From Pleionea sp. CnH1-48 (GTDB taxonomy: Bacteria > Pseudomonadota > Gammaproteobacteria > Enterobacterales > Kangiellaceae), in the NCBI RefSeq assembly GCF_024124665.1, contig NZ_JAMXSB010000004.1:1-64000 (forward strand): 64,000 nt of DNA, read 5' to 3'. The notes below the pieces were generated by a model. It was not told the DNA's origin and searched no databases. It was given only the letters and a program-made list of their open reading frames with translations. A program made the position numbers and the translations under genes. Of the stretch, positions 1-8,410 are shown one piece after another (position 1 is the stretch's first letter; each line of letters opens with the position of its first letter).

Positions 1-2
1 CG

Positions 3-224
3 GGAAAGCCGCAGCAGAATGGATTTGTTGAACGTTTTAATGGCTCGTTTCGGCGAGAGTTTTTAAATGCTTACTTGTTTGACAGTCTATCACAAGTAAG
101 AGAAATGGCGTGGGAGTGGATGTTGGACTACAACGAAGAACGACCGCACGATAGCTTAGGAAGTTTACCCCCAGCTATCTATCGGAAAAAAGTAGAAAAC
201 TCTAGTTTAGAGCTGTCTCAGTAA
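3..224 (+). mobile_element. IS3-family transposase (OrfB), C-terminal end
   Basis: Partial reading frame entering from the left edge, 73 codons then TAA. It carries the end of the DDE integrase core: NGFVERFNGSFRREFL, then DYNEERPHDSLG and a PPAIYR tail, which are hallmarks of IS3-family OrfB. The NGFVERFNG segment contains the last acidic residue of the catalytic triad. The N-terminal part lies outside the window, so intactness cannot be judged. The right end of the element is probably within about 20 bp after the stop, where the reverse strand reads TGTCAGCTTCCCC, a plausible terminal inverted repeat. Confidence 0.9.
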
Positions 225-870
225 TGGGGAAGCTGACAGTTGAAGCTGGAATTTTCTCTGTTGTCTGTTTTTATGAGTAATGGGGCTTTATAGTCGATAG
301 CTCTGGATTTTATTTTGATTGCTTTTAACTTTGGTTGGTGCGCTTCGAAAAGCTAATGTTTTAAGCGCTACTGTGTGACTTATTGTTGTTATGAGATGTT
401 AGGTATTGTTTTTTAATAGTATCAACCTCGAAAATATTTTGCACGGCAAAAAACAAAAAAGTTATTAAGGAGTAAAGAGACTTTGTCGGAGCTTTTTTAA
501 CATAAGAAAGATAATAAAAGAGAGTAATGTACAAGTTCAGGCGCTACAACTTTTGTAGTATCTTAGCCTCTTGATTTAGATGAAATTAAATTCAGTCGAA
601 ATTGTCACATAAGAAGTTCATCCCGAAAGTAGTAGCGTTTTCACTGTTTAACCTAGATAAGCAGTGAAAAGAAGAGCTATCGCTATTTTGGTTTGCCCAT
701 AGCCCAAAATGGTTACAACTGACTTATAATAAATTTTCATTTTCGTTTCGTTGTCTGCATCTCAGAAAGATAGATGTCACTGAATTTTGATGCTAAGTTA
801 TTTTCTGATTTATATGATTAGTTATGTAAATCAACTTTACTAAAAACAAAAAAATAAGAAGGACAGGATT
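225..870. other. Long intergenic region after the IS remnant
   Basis: AT-rich stretch with stops in all frames and no credible gene. The first ~20 bases probably hold the IS right end. The last ~30 bases carry a purine-rich ribosome binding site (AGAAGGA) for the small secreted protein that follows. I recognise no RNA gene here. Confidence 0.6.
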
Positions 871-1071
871 ATGAGAAAATTATTAGTAACAGTAACTTTA
901 GCTACGTCAGCTTTGTTGTATAGCAGTGAGTCATCGGCGGAGACAGTTTACTCTGTTTATTGCAATGGCGAACATTATTACTCCAGCTCAAGCGTTCGTG
1001 GAGTAAGATGGGCTGTGAGTGTTTGTGAGAGTATGGGCGGGACAGCTGCTGTATTCAGATATGCTGATTAA
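871..1071 (+). CDS. Small secreted two-cysteine protein
   Basis: 66 residues. Residues 1-23 form a Sec signal peptide (MRKLL, a hydrophobic core and cleavage after SSA), leaving a mature peptide of about 43 residues with two cysteines (YCNGEHYY and VCESMGG) that could pair after export. The mature part is rich in Ser and Tyr. An AGAAGGA ribosome site precedes the ATG, and a clear terminator follows at 1093, so it looks like a monocistronic real gene. No family is recognised. Its position beside an IS remnant suggests accessory DNA. Confidence 0.6.
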   Translation: MRKLLVTVTLATSALLYSSESSAETVYSVYCNGEHYYSSSSVRGVRWAVSVCESMGGTAAVFRYAD

Positions 1072-1092
1072 AGGCATTTAGTAAAGCTCAAT

Positions 1093-1128
1093 AACCCAGC
1101 CAAACAAATCTATCTCGGCTGGGTTTTG
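1093..1128 (+). terminator. Rho-independent terminator after the small secreted protein
   Basis: Stem AACCCAGCC (1093-1101) pairs with GGCTGGGTT (1117-1125) and is followed by a short T run. It ends the transcript of the 66-residue secreted protein. Confidence 0.8.
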
Positions 1129-1293
1129 TTGAGAGTAAAAGATAATAGTTCAAACATCCGAGAAATCTTCGCCTAGACCAAACCAAGATAGACGATGCTT
1201 TTTTATTGTTTATCAAAAAGCTGAGTTTGAGCAGCTGATGTTCGGCATTAAGCGTTAACCTAACGCCGAGCTGAGTGGAAAGGGCGTAAATTA

Positions 1294-2589
1294 CTAAGGA
1301 CTAAAAGAAGTATCCGCAAATTTTAGCAGTTCGATACTGGTTAAAGTATCCGTGCCATCACGTCCTGCAACACTATCGACAACGGTAACAACACCATTGT
1401 TGTTGGTAATCGTATAATCAACCGCATTACCTGTAAACGTCGCGGTATCCGTACCGTCACCACCATTGATGGTATCGTTACCTTGATTGCCAATGATTTC
1501 GTTGTCTGCAACATTCCCCGTTAAATCATTCGCTTGATTATTGCCGATCAAAGTAATGGGTGAACTTCCCGTTAGTGTGACATTGATTAAGTATTGCGAC
1601 TTATGGGTGTACTTTTGATTAGCATCAAAGTTAAGTGTAAAAGTTCCAGTGTAATTCTTATCTACCCGGGCATTGTAAGTGACGTATTCACTAAAAAACT
1701 TTCTTGGCGAGTCGCCACCAACTAATGCCCATCCCATAGGATCAATGGTTGATATTTCTGCCCTAGTTTGAGGTTGATATAGGTCATTGGAGCCTCCAGA
1801 ACTCGAACGTCCAGCAAGGCCGTAATAAGTATCAATGATCGAAGCAAGATATTCTTGAGTTAGGCTATTTTCGCCTTGAAGTTCACTTAGCCAATTTAGA
1901 TCGATACTTGCCCAGATGCCTTTACCGCCAGCAACAATACTTGATGGAACAGCGTTGTTGGTTGCATTGCGAATTTCTTGTTGAAACTCGGGTAAAACAC
2001 CTGGCATGGTATTACTGCCATCAACGCCAATACCAGTGTCGTGCATTAAATGAAGAATTTCTTCAAAAGCAGCATCTCTTGGTTCGTTGACCAGATAAGC
2101 ATCAGAACCTTCTACAACATTTTCAGTTTGGAACAAGGTTTGTCCACTGGCAGGAGCACTACCGGTATCAGAGCCGTTTGGCATGATCAAGATGGCATTG
2201 TTATCTGCCATTTTGTTCCAGACAGCCGTTTTGTCGGCACCATATTGCGAGCCAGGAACATTCGTTAAATAAAACTCCAGAATATTGCGCGCACGAACCA
2301 TCTGTTCATTAGTGATCTGATCTTGAGCAAAAAAGTGGATGGCTTTGCCGTTAGGGGCAACCAGTTTTGTGTACTTACAAAAATTATTTCTATGTTCCGC
2401 TGCTGCGCTGGCTGGGATATCGGTTATTCCCAGACTTGCACCTTCACTAATCGCTTGCGAGCACTTGTTCGTCGGCGGCGGCGGGTTGGTTGAGCCGCTA
2501 GCATTTGAGTTGCTACTCGATGAGCCGCCCCCACATGCACACAAGGTTAACGCCGATACAGCGATCATCATCTTTTTAGCAATCACCAT
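1294..2589 (-). CDS. Lipoprotein with metalloprotease-like motif and RTX-type C-terminus
   Basis: 431 residues. The N-terminus is a lipoprotein signal with lipobox L-C-A-C (acylated Cys at 19) and a Gly/Ser/Pro-rich linker to about residue 42. The central domain has an EEILHLMHD segment (residues 176-184) with two histidines and two glutamates, reminiscent of a zinc-binding helix but not a canonical HExxH. The C-terminal third contains Asn/Asp/Gly-rich nonapeptide-like repeats (GNQGNDTINGG) as in hemolysin-type calcium-binding proteins, then a segment ending in SIELLKFAD, common after RTX repeats. It is probably anchored at or exported across the outer membrane. The enzymatic role is unproven. 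It is transcribed alone. Confidence 0.75.
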   Translation of the reverse strand: MVIAKKMMIAVSALTLCACGGGSSSSNSNASGSTNPPPPTNKCSQAISEGASLGITDIPASAAAEHRNNFCKYTKLVAPNGKAIHFFAQDQITNEQMVRARNILEFYLTNVPGSQYGADKTAVWNKMADNNAILIMPNGSDTGSAPASGQTLFQTENVVEGSDAYLVNEPRDAAFEEILHLMHDTGIGVDGSNTMPGVLPEFQQEIRNATNNAVPSSIVAGGKGIWASIDLNWLSELQGENSLTQEYLASIIDTYYGLAGRSSSGGSNDLYQPQTRAEISTIDPMGWALVGGDSPRKFFSEYVTYNARVDKNYTGTFTLNFDANQKYTHKSQYLINVTLTGSSPITLIGNNQANDLTGNVADNEIIGNQGNDTINGGDGTDTATFTGNAVDYTITNNNGVVTVVDSVAGRDGTDTLTSIELLKFADTSFSP

Positions 2590-2803
2590 GATTACACCTC
2601 CAAATAGATAAACTTCAAGACGTTATTGTCGTGAGTGAGTCGATTTAGAATCAGTATATCTACCTGAAATTTATTTACTGTAAGCCCATGTAAGGCAAGG
2701 TAAGAGAGGCTGCATACAACATAAACCAGCCTCTTGAAGTTAATAAAAACGGAAATTTTTCTGGTGTTTGGTGATTTGTTAGTTAAAGACTTATCAGAGC
2801 CTT

Positions 2804-3784
2804 TTAGTTCTTGCTTTTATCTTTTTGTTTGTGCTTCTCATGCGTTCTTTTGCCAAAAGATATGGCGTAAGAAAGGCGACGAGCTTGCAACAAAGGATCG
2901 GAGGAGGGCGCGAATCCTGATGATAAAATTAACGGATCAAAATTGATTGCATCGCACTTGCCATCGGATTCACGGCTAATTGCCTGCACTTTTAGCTTAG
3001 CTGCAACAAGGGTTGTGTGCTTACCTGTCCAGGGGAGGGCTGCATTGTTAACCTTGTCGTCAGGGTTAGCAATGGTAATCACCATATTCCAAACAATTCC
3101 ATGTTGGCTCAGGTTTTTCTGCATGTTTTCAAAATAAAAATCATCTTGTGGTTTTAATACAATATTTTGCGAGCGTTCTGGCACAAATGCCCAGCGAACG
3201 GCGGTTCGTTTATTATCGTCATTGGTTAGATAAAAACTATTAATGCTATTGAAGGTACTGCCTTCATAAGGAGTGAGCTTCTTCTCTTTTTTGGCCATGT
3301 GAGTTTTAAAGCGCTGAAGATCACTATTTCTACTTTTAAACGCTTTTACGGCTTCCTTCCCCTGGGTTTTCGCGTGCATTAGTTCTGCGAAAGCTTCTGG
3401 CGTTGCGACAGGAAAGAAATCAAGTGTATTCATAGACATACGATGTTCTTGGCCATCGACCGTCGTGATGGCCAGACCCATACCGTACTCTGCTGGTTTG
3501 CTATCGGATGCCTTGTTGTTACCGCCTTTATGAGACAGCCTGCCGATTACCTTTGATTTATGGGCAAAAAGTGGGCTGTTACTGTATTGATTAATGTGTG
3601 AATCGTGTGGAATGAGAGAGGCTTCAAAGCAAAATCCTTTGGTATGGTTCCTGCGTTTGCCTTCTGTTATCCCAAATAGCTTCTCAAAAGATTCAACAGT
3701 GTGCTTGGCGTTTTTCGCAACATCATTAGCAAAGACAGGTGTTGTGAATAAAAGCACGCCAAATATGGTTGTTAATTGTCGCAT
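2804..3784 (-). CDS. Periplasmic catalase-family peroxidase (SrpA-like)
   Basis: 326 residues with a Sec signal peptide (cleavage near VFA-ND, residue 19). The sequence follows the small catalase-related peroxidase group. NHTKGFCFEA carries the presumed distal heme His; the SNSPLFAHKSKVIGRLS segment with the following GMGLAIT is the conserved core; RRLSYAISFGKR near the C-terminus supplies the likely proximal Tyr. These are monofunctional heme peroxidases shorter than true catalases (about 480 residues). It is divergently transcribed from an OhrR-like thiol sensor with a shared 125-bp control region, which supports a role in peroxide removal outside the cytoplasm. The C-terminus ends in a Lys-rich tail. 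Confidence 0.85.
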   Translation of the reverse strand: MRQLTTIFGVLLFTTPVFANDVAKNAKHTVESFEKLFGITEGKRRNHTKGFCFEASLIPHDSHINQYSNSPLFAHKSKVIGRLSHKGGNNKASDSKPAEYGMGLAITTVDGQEHRMSMNTLDFFPVATPEAFAELMHAKTQGKEAVKAFKSRNSDLQRFKTHMAKKEKKLTPYEGSTFNSINSFYLTNDDNKRTAVRWAFVPERSQNIVLKPQDDFYFENMQKNLSQHGIVWNMVITIANPDDKVNNAALPWTGKHTTLVAAKLKVQAISRESDGKCDAINFDPLILSSGFAPSSDPLLQARRLSYAISFGKRTHEKHKQKDKSKN

Positions 3785-3804
3785 GATTGGCCCTCAAAGT
3801 TATG

Positions 3805-3833
3805 GTTTGTGTATATACTATTCGTACACTAAC
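3805..3833. promoter_or_regulatory. Candidate operator between catalase and OhrR-like regulator
   Basis: Imperfect inverted repeat GTTTGTGTA (3805-3813) and TACACTAAC (3825-3833), one mismatch between arms, half-site centres 20 bp apart. A second near-palindrome, CAACTAATTGTTG, is at 3841-3853. Both lie in the divergent promoter region, as expected for a MarR/OhrR dimer site. Assignment is by position and symmetry only. Confidence 0.5.
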
Positions 3834-3909
3834 TATAATTCAACTAATTGTTGTATTTTTGAACATTCGAGTGCAAAATTTACTGACCATTAACTATAGG
3901 AAGATTGTA

Positions 3910-4332
3910 TTGTCAGTTGCTCAACTTGATAGCCAGCTTTGTTTTGCTCTTTATACTGCCTCTAATCATTTAACCAGTATTTATCGCCCTTTATTAGAAC
4001 CTTTGAAGCTTACTTACACTCAATTTGTGGTGTTAATGGCGCTATGGGAAGAAGACAATGTGTCGATCAGTGCTTTGGCTATGAAGACAGGCTTGAGCAA
4101 AGCGACTATGACGCCATTGTTAAAACGCCTGGAACAAAAGCAGTTGATAGAACGACAATTGCTAGCCGACAACGAACGGCAGAAGAATATTGTATTGACC
4201 GATGAAGGAAGAGAGCTCTCGCTAAAAAGTGAGGCTATTACAAATCAAGCTTTCTGTGAGACAGGACTTACGAAAAAGCAAGCTACCGACTTGATGGCTC
4301 TTTGTCATAAAATTGTAGAGCAGAAACCTTAA
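3910..4332 (+). CDS. OhrR-like MarR-family redox regulator
   Basis: About 140 residues from a TTG start at 3910, chosen because AGGAAG lies 7 bases upstream and because the frame before it has no family similarity (an upstream ATG at 3787 sits inside the operator region). The N-terminus contains LDSQLCFALYTAS, the segment holding the peroxidatic Cys in OhrR (here Cys11). Winged helix-turn-helix: SISALAMKTGLSKATMTPLLKRLEQ, then the wing LLADNERQKNIVLTDEG. OhrR proteins are repressors released by organic peroxide oxidation of this Cys. The divergent catalase-like peroxidase is the likely target, rather than ohr itself. Confidence 0.85.
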   Translation: MSVAQLDSQLCFALYTASNHLTSIYRPLLEPLKLTYTQFVVLMALWEEDNVSISALAMKTGLSKATMTPLLKRLEQKQLIERQLLADNERQKNIVLTDEGRELSLKSEAITNQAFCETGLTKKQATDLMALCHKIVEQKP

Positions 4333-4421
4333 CTTTTGCTTACAGCTCTTTAGCTTGCTCTTGCAATCGGGATGGTTGGAGTAAGCTGCGTAAGGCTGGG
4401 GGACTTGATACTTGTTCAAAT

Positions 4422-4778
4422 CTAAGTCGAAACTTTCACAAATCGCTTTAAGCCAAAAGGCAAAGAAAACTGAGAGAAGCTTAACACTTGAAACTTGCCC
4501 ATCGGTAGCTGCTCTTCACTCAAAGCTGCGCCACAAGCCATTAGCTCTCTTTTGCCCATAGGCTTGCCAGCAGGAGAGCTATGGTTCCCCATCAGAAGCT
4601 CATCGCTATTTTCACTGATAGCCCACTCAAAATGAAACATCACTTCACTAGCTGAGAGCACTGAGCCAGAAGCGTCTTTATTAAAGTGCAGTTGTTTGTC
4701 GTTGGATAAGTTTTTCTTATGTCCGGCGTCGAAACTCCATTTGCCTACAATATCAGTTTTTTGCATAGGAAAGCTCAA
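4422..4778 (-). CDS. Small hypothetical protein, lipocalin-like start
   Basis: Up to 118 residues from a TTG at 4778 (an ATG at 4766 is the alternative; neither has a strong ribosome site). It begins TDIVGKWSFDAG, a G-x-W pattern seen at the start of many small lipocalin-like or DUF domains, and alternates strands thereafter. No signal peptide is visible. It lies 58 bp downstream of the CadC-LamG regulator on the same strand and may be co-transcribed. No family recognised. Confidence 0.45.
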   Translation of the reverse strand: MSFPMQKTDIVGKWSFDAGHKKNLSNDKQLHFNKDASGSVLSASEVMFHFEWAISENSDELLMGNHSSPAGKPMGKRELMACGAALSEEQLPMGKFQVLSFSQFSLPFGLKRFVKVST

Positions 4779-4836
4779 TATCCGAGTTGGCCTGTTACAA
4801 CAGCGTCATCATCTAGGGAGCTTACTAGATAAACTT

Positions 4837-6015
4837 TCACCGAAACTGATCCAAGAAAACTTCCGGAGCTGCTTTCGCCAATTGACAGCCGCGTTTTACA
4901 CCTCGAGAAAACATATCATTAATTTCATCTTCAGAAAGCGAGTAATTATGGATCGAGACTTCCGCAATATCGCCATGAAATAATCCAGAAACGTCCGAAG
5001 AACGACTGCCGATCCTCAATGGACTGTCGTTAGATAACGAGCCACTTCTTGCCATAGGATTGTTGCGTCTAATGTACTTACCATCAATATAAAACTTTAT
5101 GCCATCTTCGTGGTCTCTATCAACCGTCACATTAACTAAATGCCACTGGCCATCAGCAATAAATTTATCGACTATATAGTTGCTACAAGATGAAATGGGA
5201 GGGTTTGATTGGCAACTCCAACTGCCTTCGCCTTTTGCTAACTGAAAGCCTAGTTTTCCATCAGTAACAAATAAATGATAACCCTTCACATACTCTACAT
5301 TTTTTTCACTTCTTTTATCTAGAATAACGATTAAACCTTTAGCTCGGGTTCTTATCCACGCACTTAAAGAAAAATCATTGGTACCGACATCGATAATAGG
5401 AGAGTTTTTTACTTCAACATAATCATCGATGCCATCCAAACAAAAGGCTGTAGATTGGTTTTCGGGTGATAGAGTGACATGCTGCTTAGTATTTATACTC
5501 GCAGACGTTGTACTAGCTTCTTTTTCTTCTGCTGACGTTGCTGAAGAATTGAGCTGTAAAGATGTATCCGGCTTTATTGCGATTGAAACCGAAATAACAA
5601 AGAGCAACGATGCCGCTAGGAAAAATGAAGTGAGAGGCTTAGTTGATATATTGAATGTTTTTTGCGCTTTTTCAACTTCATTGTGCAATTTTGGTTCTGC
5701 CGAAACTTGAACCTTTGCTGTTAATATATAACCTTTCTTTGGGACTGTTTTAATGCAGCTAGTTTCATTGTCTTTATCTAGAATTTTTCTGATTTTGGCA
5801 ATGTTTCTATTTAATGAGTTTTCATTAACAACCTGATCTTCCCATACACGACGGATAAGATCTTCTCTTAAAACCAATTGGCCAGCGTTGTCTATTAAAA
5901 CTTCTAAAACAGAAATTATTCTTGGTTCAACTTGCTTTACTTCATTGTTTTGCGAAATTGAATTTTGCTGAATATCTACAAGACAATCATTAATTAAAAA
6001 CTTTGTAGAGTTCAT
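4837..6015 (-). CDS. CadC/ToxR-type membrane regulator with LamG-like sensor domain
   Basis: 392 residues. Residues 1-105 are an OmpR-type winged helix (ISVLEVLIDNAGQLVLRE, NRNIAKIRKILD, then KTVPKKGYIL), the DNA-binding domain of CadC/ToxR regulators. One membrane segment follows at about 128-147. The periplasmic part (190-375) matches a concanavalin A-like LamG/laminin-G fold: FCLDGIDDYVEV, FSLSAWIR, a WHLVNVTVD strand, FYIDGKYI, then LRIGSRSSD and a GDIAEVSIHN strand. One-component transmembrane regulators usually carry other sensor folds; a LamG sensor suggests recognition of a glycan or extracellular polymer. It is divergent from the large FN3-containing exoprotein, a likely target. Confidence 0.85.
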   Translation of the reverse strand: MNSTKFLINDCLVDIQQNSISQNNEVKQVEPRIISVLEVLIDNAGQLVLREDLIRRVWEDQVVNENSLNRNIAKIRKILDKDNETSCIKTVPKKGYILTAKVQVSAEPKLHNEVEKAQKTFNISTKPLTSFFLAASLLFVISVSIAIKPDTSLQLNSSATSAEEKEASTTSASINTKQHVTLSPENQSTAFCLDGIDDYVEVKNSPIIDVGTNDFSLSAWIRTRAKGLIVILDKRSEKNVEYVKGYHLFVTDGKLGFQLAKGEGSWSCQSNPPISSCSNYIVDKFIADGQWHLVNVTVDRDHEDGIKFYIDGKYIRRNNPMARSGSLSNDSPLRIGSRSSDVSGLFHGDIAEVSIHNYSLSEDEINDMFSRGVKRGCQLAKAAPEVFLDQFR

Positions 6016-6265
6016 CTGTTATTGAGATTTTCCTTGCTGCCTAAAACTCTAAAAAGATTATATCTCGACTCTTTTGTAATAAATAGACACAAAATTGAGC
6101 AAAAGAGGGTAATAGTCACTTTTTCTTCACAAATTTTGCAGCTTCACGTCATTTTTTTTATCTCAATTCTTTCAAAAATAACCCCGCCTTTGAAATTGTT
6201 AAGAATTAAAGGTTTTAGTCATGGTTAACAAATAACCTGAAAGTAATATTTGGGAGAATAGGAAA
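6016..6265. promoter_or_regulatory. Divergent promoter region, CadC-LamG regulator / FN3 exoprotein
   Basis: A 250-bp AT-rich region between two divergent starts, with GGAG about 10 bases before the ATG at 6266. It is the probable site of control of the exoprotein by the membrane regulator. No clear operator symmetry was found by eye. Confidence 0.4.
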
Positions 6266-8290
6266 ATGTCACGTACATTATCTGTTTTAAAAAGAAGTCA
6301 CGTAATAAAAAGAAAGAAAACACTTTTAACACTAGCTACTGTTGCTAGTTTATTATCTGGTCATACGGCTGTAGCGAGAGAGCATGGTGGAGAAGAATTC
6401 GACAGAATACCTATCGATTGTACACAGATTGATGAAACTTGCGGTGGGGGAGGTAGCAGCTATGTTATTGTACCATCGGCGCCAGAATATATCCACTACA
6501 GCCCTTTTAGTGAAAAAGGAAATCTAAAAGTAGAGTGGGCTGCTGCCTACGGAGGTACACAAGTACCAAGTTACAAGCTGTATCGTCAAGATAATAAAGG
6601 CAGCTGGAGTTTGGTATACAGTGGGTTTGCAAGAAATCAAACCTTTTCTGGCTTAGTCGATGGTTTATATCGTTTTCGAGTTCAGGCTTGTACTTCTAAA
6701 GGTTGTGGTGACTTTCGAGAGTTTGTTCACTCCCGTGTAAGTCGCTCCAAAATGAACAAGTATGTTCCTAGAGTAAGCAGCACAGGGAGTCGCGCTCGAA
6801 CGTTTGGTAGTACAACTTATGACGTTGCAAAACTAGGTTATGGATTTGATTCATTAAATGGTGAGCCAATGAATGGCCACTGCTGGACTAATGATGCCGA
6901 TATTTTAGGCGGTGGAGCCTCTGTCGATGAAGGTGACATGAAGTTCAGAGCCGCAAATACCCATTCAGAGTTGTATGCTGCTTTGGATCTGAGTGAAGAC
7001 ACTACTCTTAACCTTAATTATGGAATCTTCAATGCAGAGTATCATTACAAAAAGAAGTTAGTAAGCAAAATCCACAACGTAGGATCTGAAGGCCTTATAA
7101 TTGCGAAGTTAGAAAATTTTCATCGCAACGAGTATACAAAAAGTGAAGCTTTTCTTAACTTAACGCCAACGGCTAAAAATTACTTGTTAACAGGTCAAAA
7201 AGAAAACTTTCGGAATACTTGTGGTGATGAATATGTTTCTGAGACAACGATCGGTAAGCTGGCTTATATTGCGATCCATGTAACTTCTGATTCCAAGTCC
7301 ATTTCTGAAGTTCGCTCCACAACTGAGGAGATAAAAGGAAGTCTGCAAGGATACGCTAGTGGTGGATTTAGCGAAACTGAGGTCAGCGAAATCACCTCTA
7401 AGTATAAAGGATATAGCATCAGTGTGACTGCATCGACTTTAGGAAGCACTGAAGGTATTACGGAGTTTATCCAGTTTGATAAGTTTTTTGAATTGTACAA
7501 CCAGTTTCAAGCTAGCGAAGGCACTGCGGTTGTTAAGTACAAAACAAAGAAATACAATGTGCCAGAAGAGTTGAGTTCTCAACCACATTTTAATGTCTTC
7601 TTAGACTATCGACCCTATCAAAATTTTATTCGTACTTGGCGTACATATGATGCGCAGCTGCAAGAACGCTGCCAGTATTTTGATCCTAATCTTTTTTCTG
7701 AGCTTTATAAAAAGTTTGATGCAGAGGCAAGACGAGTTGGTTATTCAAATCTGGGAACCTACTGTGCTATTGCTAAAGGTCTGGTCGCTGAAAATATGCA
7801 GCATTGTGGTGAACATCAAAGCTGGAGTGAGTGTGTTGCACCAGTATCGAGCAGTTGCCAAGACAGTGTGACAGGTAATAGCTGTACTCATTATGCAAAT
7901 CAGGTTCCCAAATGGTATGAAGATCGCGATAGCGATGAACTTTGGGTTCGAATTGTTAATGCTAGTATTGATAAGAAGTATGCTAGTGCTACCAAGTATA
8001 TGTGTTTGGGGCCAAAAGAGATCGTTGACTACACCAAACAATGGAACAACTGCGGAGAGTATTGCACCAGTGATGTACCTGGAGTGGGTATAGACTTTTT
8101 GGGCGGCTGGAATATTGATGCAAAAAGTCATCGCATTGTTGAAGAAAGTTCAGGTGATTATGCTGGGCAAACCTGTCTGAAATCTTATGCGAAAATTCAC
8201 AGTAAAGCATGGTGGAAGTCTGGTGGTAAGTGGCATAGCAGACAAACGCTTAATAAATTGCAGGCGGTTGATGAGCCTTATATTTTCTAG
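6266..8290 (+). CDS. Large secreted protein with FN3 domain and possible MACPF-like core
   Basis: 674 residues. A signal peptide with a long basic n-region ends near residue 38 (TAVA-RE). A Gly-rich linker leads to a fibronectin type III domain (about 71-165; VPSAPEYI, LKVEWAA, YKLYRQD, YRFRVQAC). The middle region has CGDEYVSETTIGKLAYIAIHV followed by a Ser/Glu-rich helical stretch and SGGFSETEVSEIT. This order resembles the signature strand and clustered helices of MACPF/CDC pore formers, but the canonical Y-G-T-H-Y is not intact, so I give this low weight. The C-terminal ~200 residues are Cys-rich, suggesting disulfides. It is preceded by a good ribosome site and followed by a terminator. 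Confidence 0.7.
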   Translation: MSRTLSVLKRSHVIKRKKTLLTLATVASLLSGHTAVAREHGGEEFDRIPIDCTQIDETCGGGGSSYVIVPSAPEYIHYSPFSEKGNLKVEWAAAYGGTQVPSYKLYRQDNKGSWSLVYSGFARNQTFSGLVDGLYRFRVQACTSKGCGDFREFVHSRVSRSKMNKYVPRVSSTGSRARTFGSTTYDVAKLGYGFDSLNGEPMNGHCWTNDADILGGGASVDEGDMKFRAANTHSELYAALDLSEDTTLNLNYGIFNAEYHYKKKLVSKIHNVGSEGLIIAKLENFHRNEYTKSEAFLNLTPTAKNYLLTGQKENFRNTCGDEYVSETTIGKLAYIAIHVTSDSKSISEVRSTTEEIKGSLQGYASGGFSETEVSEITSKYKGYSISVTASTLGSTEGITEFIQFDKFFELYNQFQASEGTAVVKYKTKKYNVPEELSSQPHFNVFLDYRPYQNFIRTWRTYDAQLQERCQYFDPNLFSELYKKFDAEARRVGYSNLGTYCAIAKGLVAENMQHCGEHQSWSECVAPVSSSCQDSVTGNSCTHYANQVPKWYEDRDSDELWVRIVNASIDKKYASATKYMCLGPKEIVDYTKQWNNCGEYCTSDVPGVGIDFLGGWNIDAKSHRIVEESSGDYAGQTCLKSYAKIHSKAWWKSGGKWHSRQTLNKLQAVDEPYIF

Positions 8291-8340
8291 CATTAAACTT
8301 TAATATGTTAATAAAATAGGATGTCTTTAATAACAATAAT

Positions 8341-8369
8341 CAGGCTCTAGGGATGGAGCCTGATTTTTC
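8341..8369 (+). terminator. Terminator after the FN3 exoprotein
   Basis: Stem CAGGCTC (8341-8347) with GAGCCTG (8356-8362), then ATTTTT. It may also act on the converging zinc-ribbon gene. Confidence 0.8.
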
Positions 8370-8410
8370 ATCTTTCTAACGGTGTGAAAAGCTCAATAAA
8401 AAAGAGAGAG

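Noticed and set aside
1241-1275. Weak hairpin between the small secreted protein and the RTX-tailed lipoprotein
   Set aside because: Arms CGGCGTTA and TAATGCCG are imperfect and lack a T run on either strand; not called as a terminator.
3787-3909. Upstream extension of the OhrR-like regulator
   Set aside because: It has no family similarity, lacks a ribosome site and overlaps the presumed operator; the TTG at 3910 is better.
7745-8210. Two minus-strand frames inside the FN3 exoprotein gene
   Set aside because: Antisense to a well-supported gene; composition is that of shadow frames.
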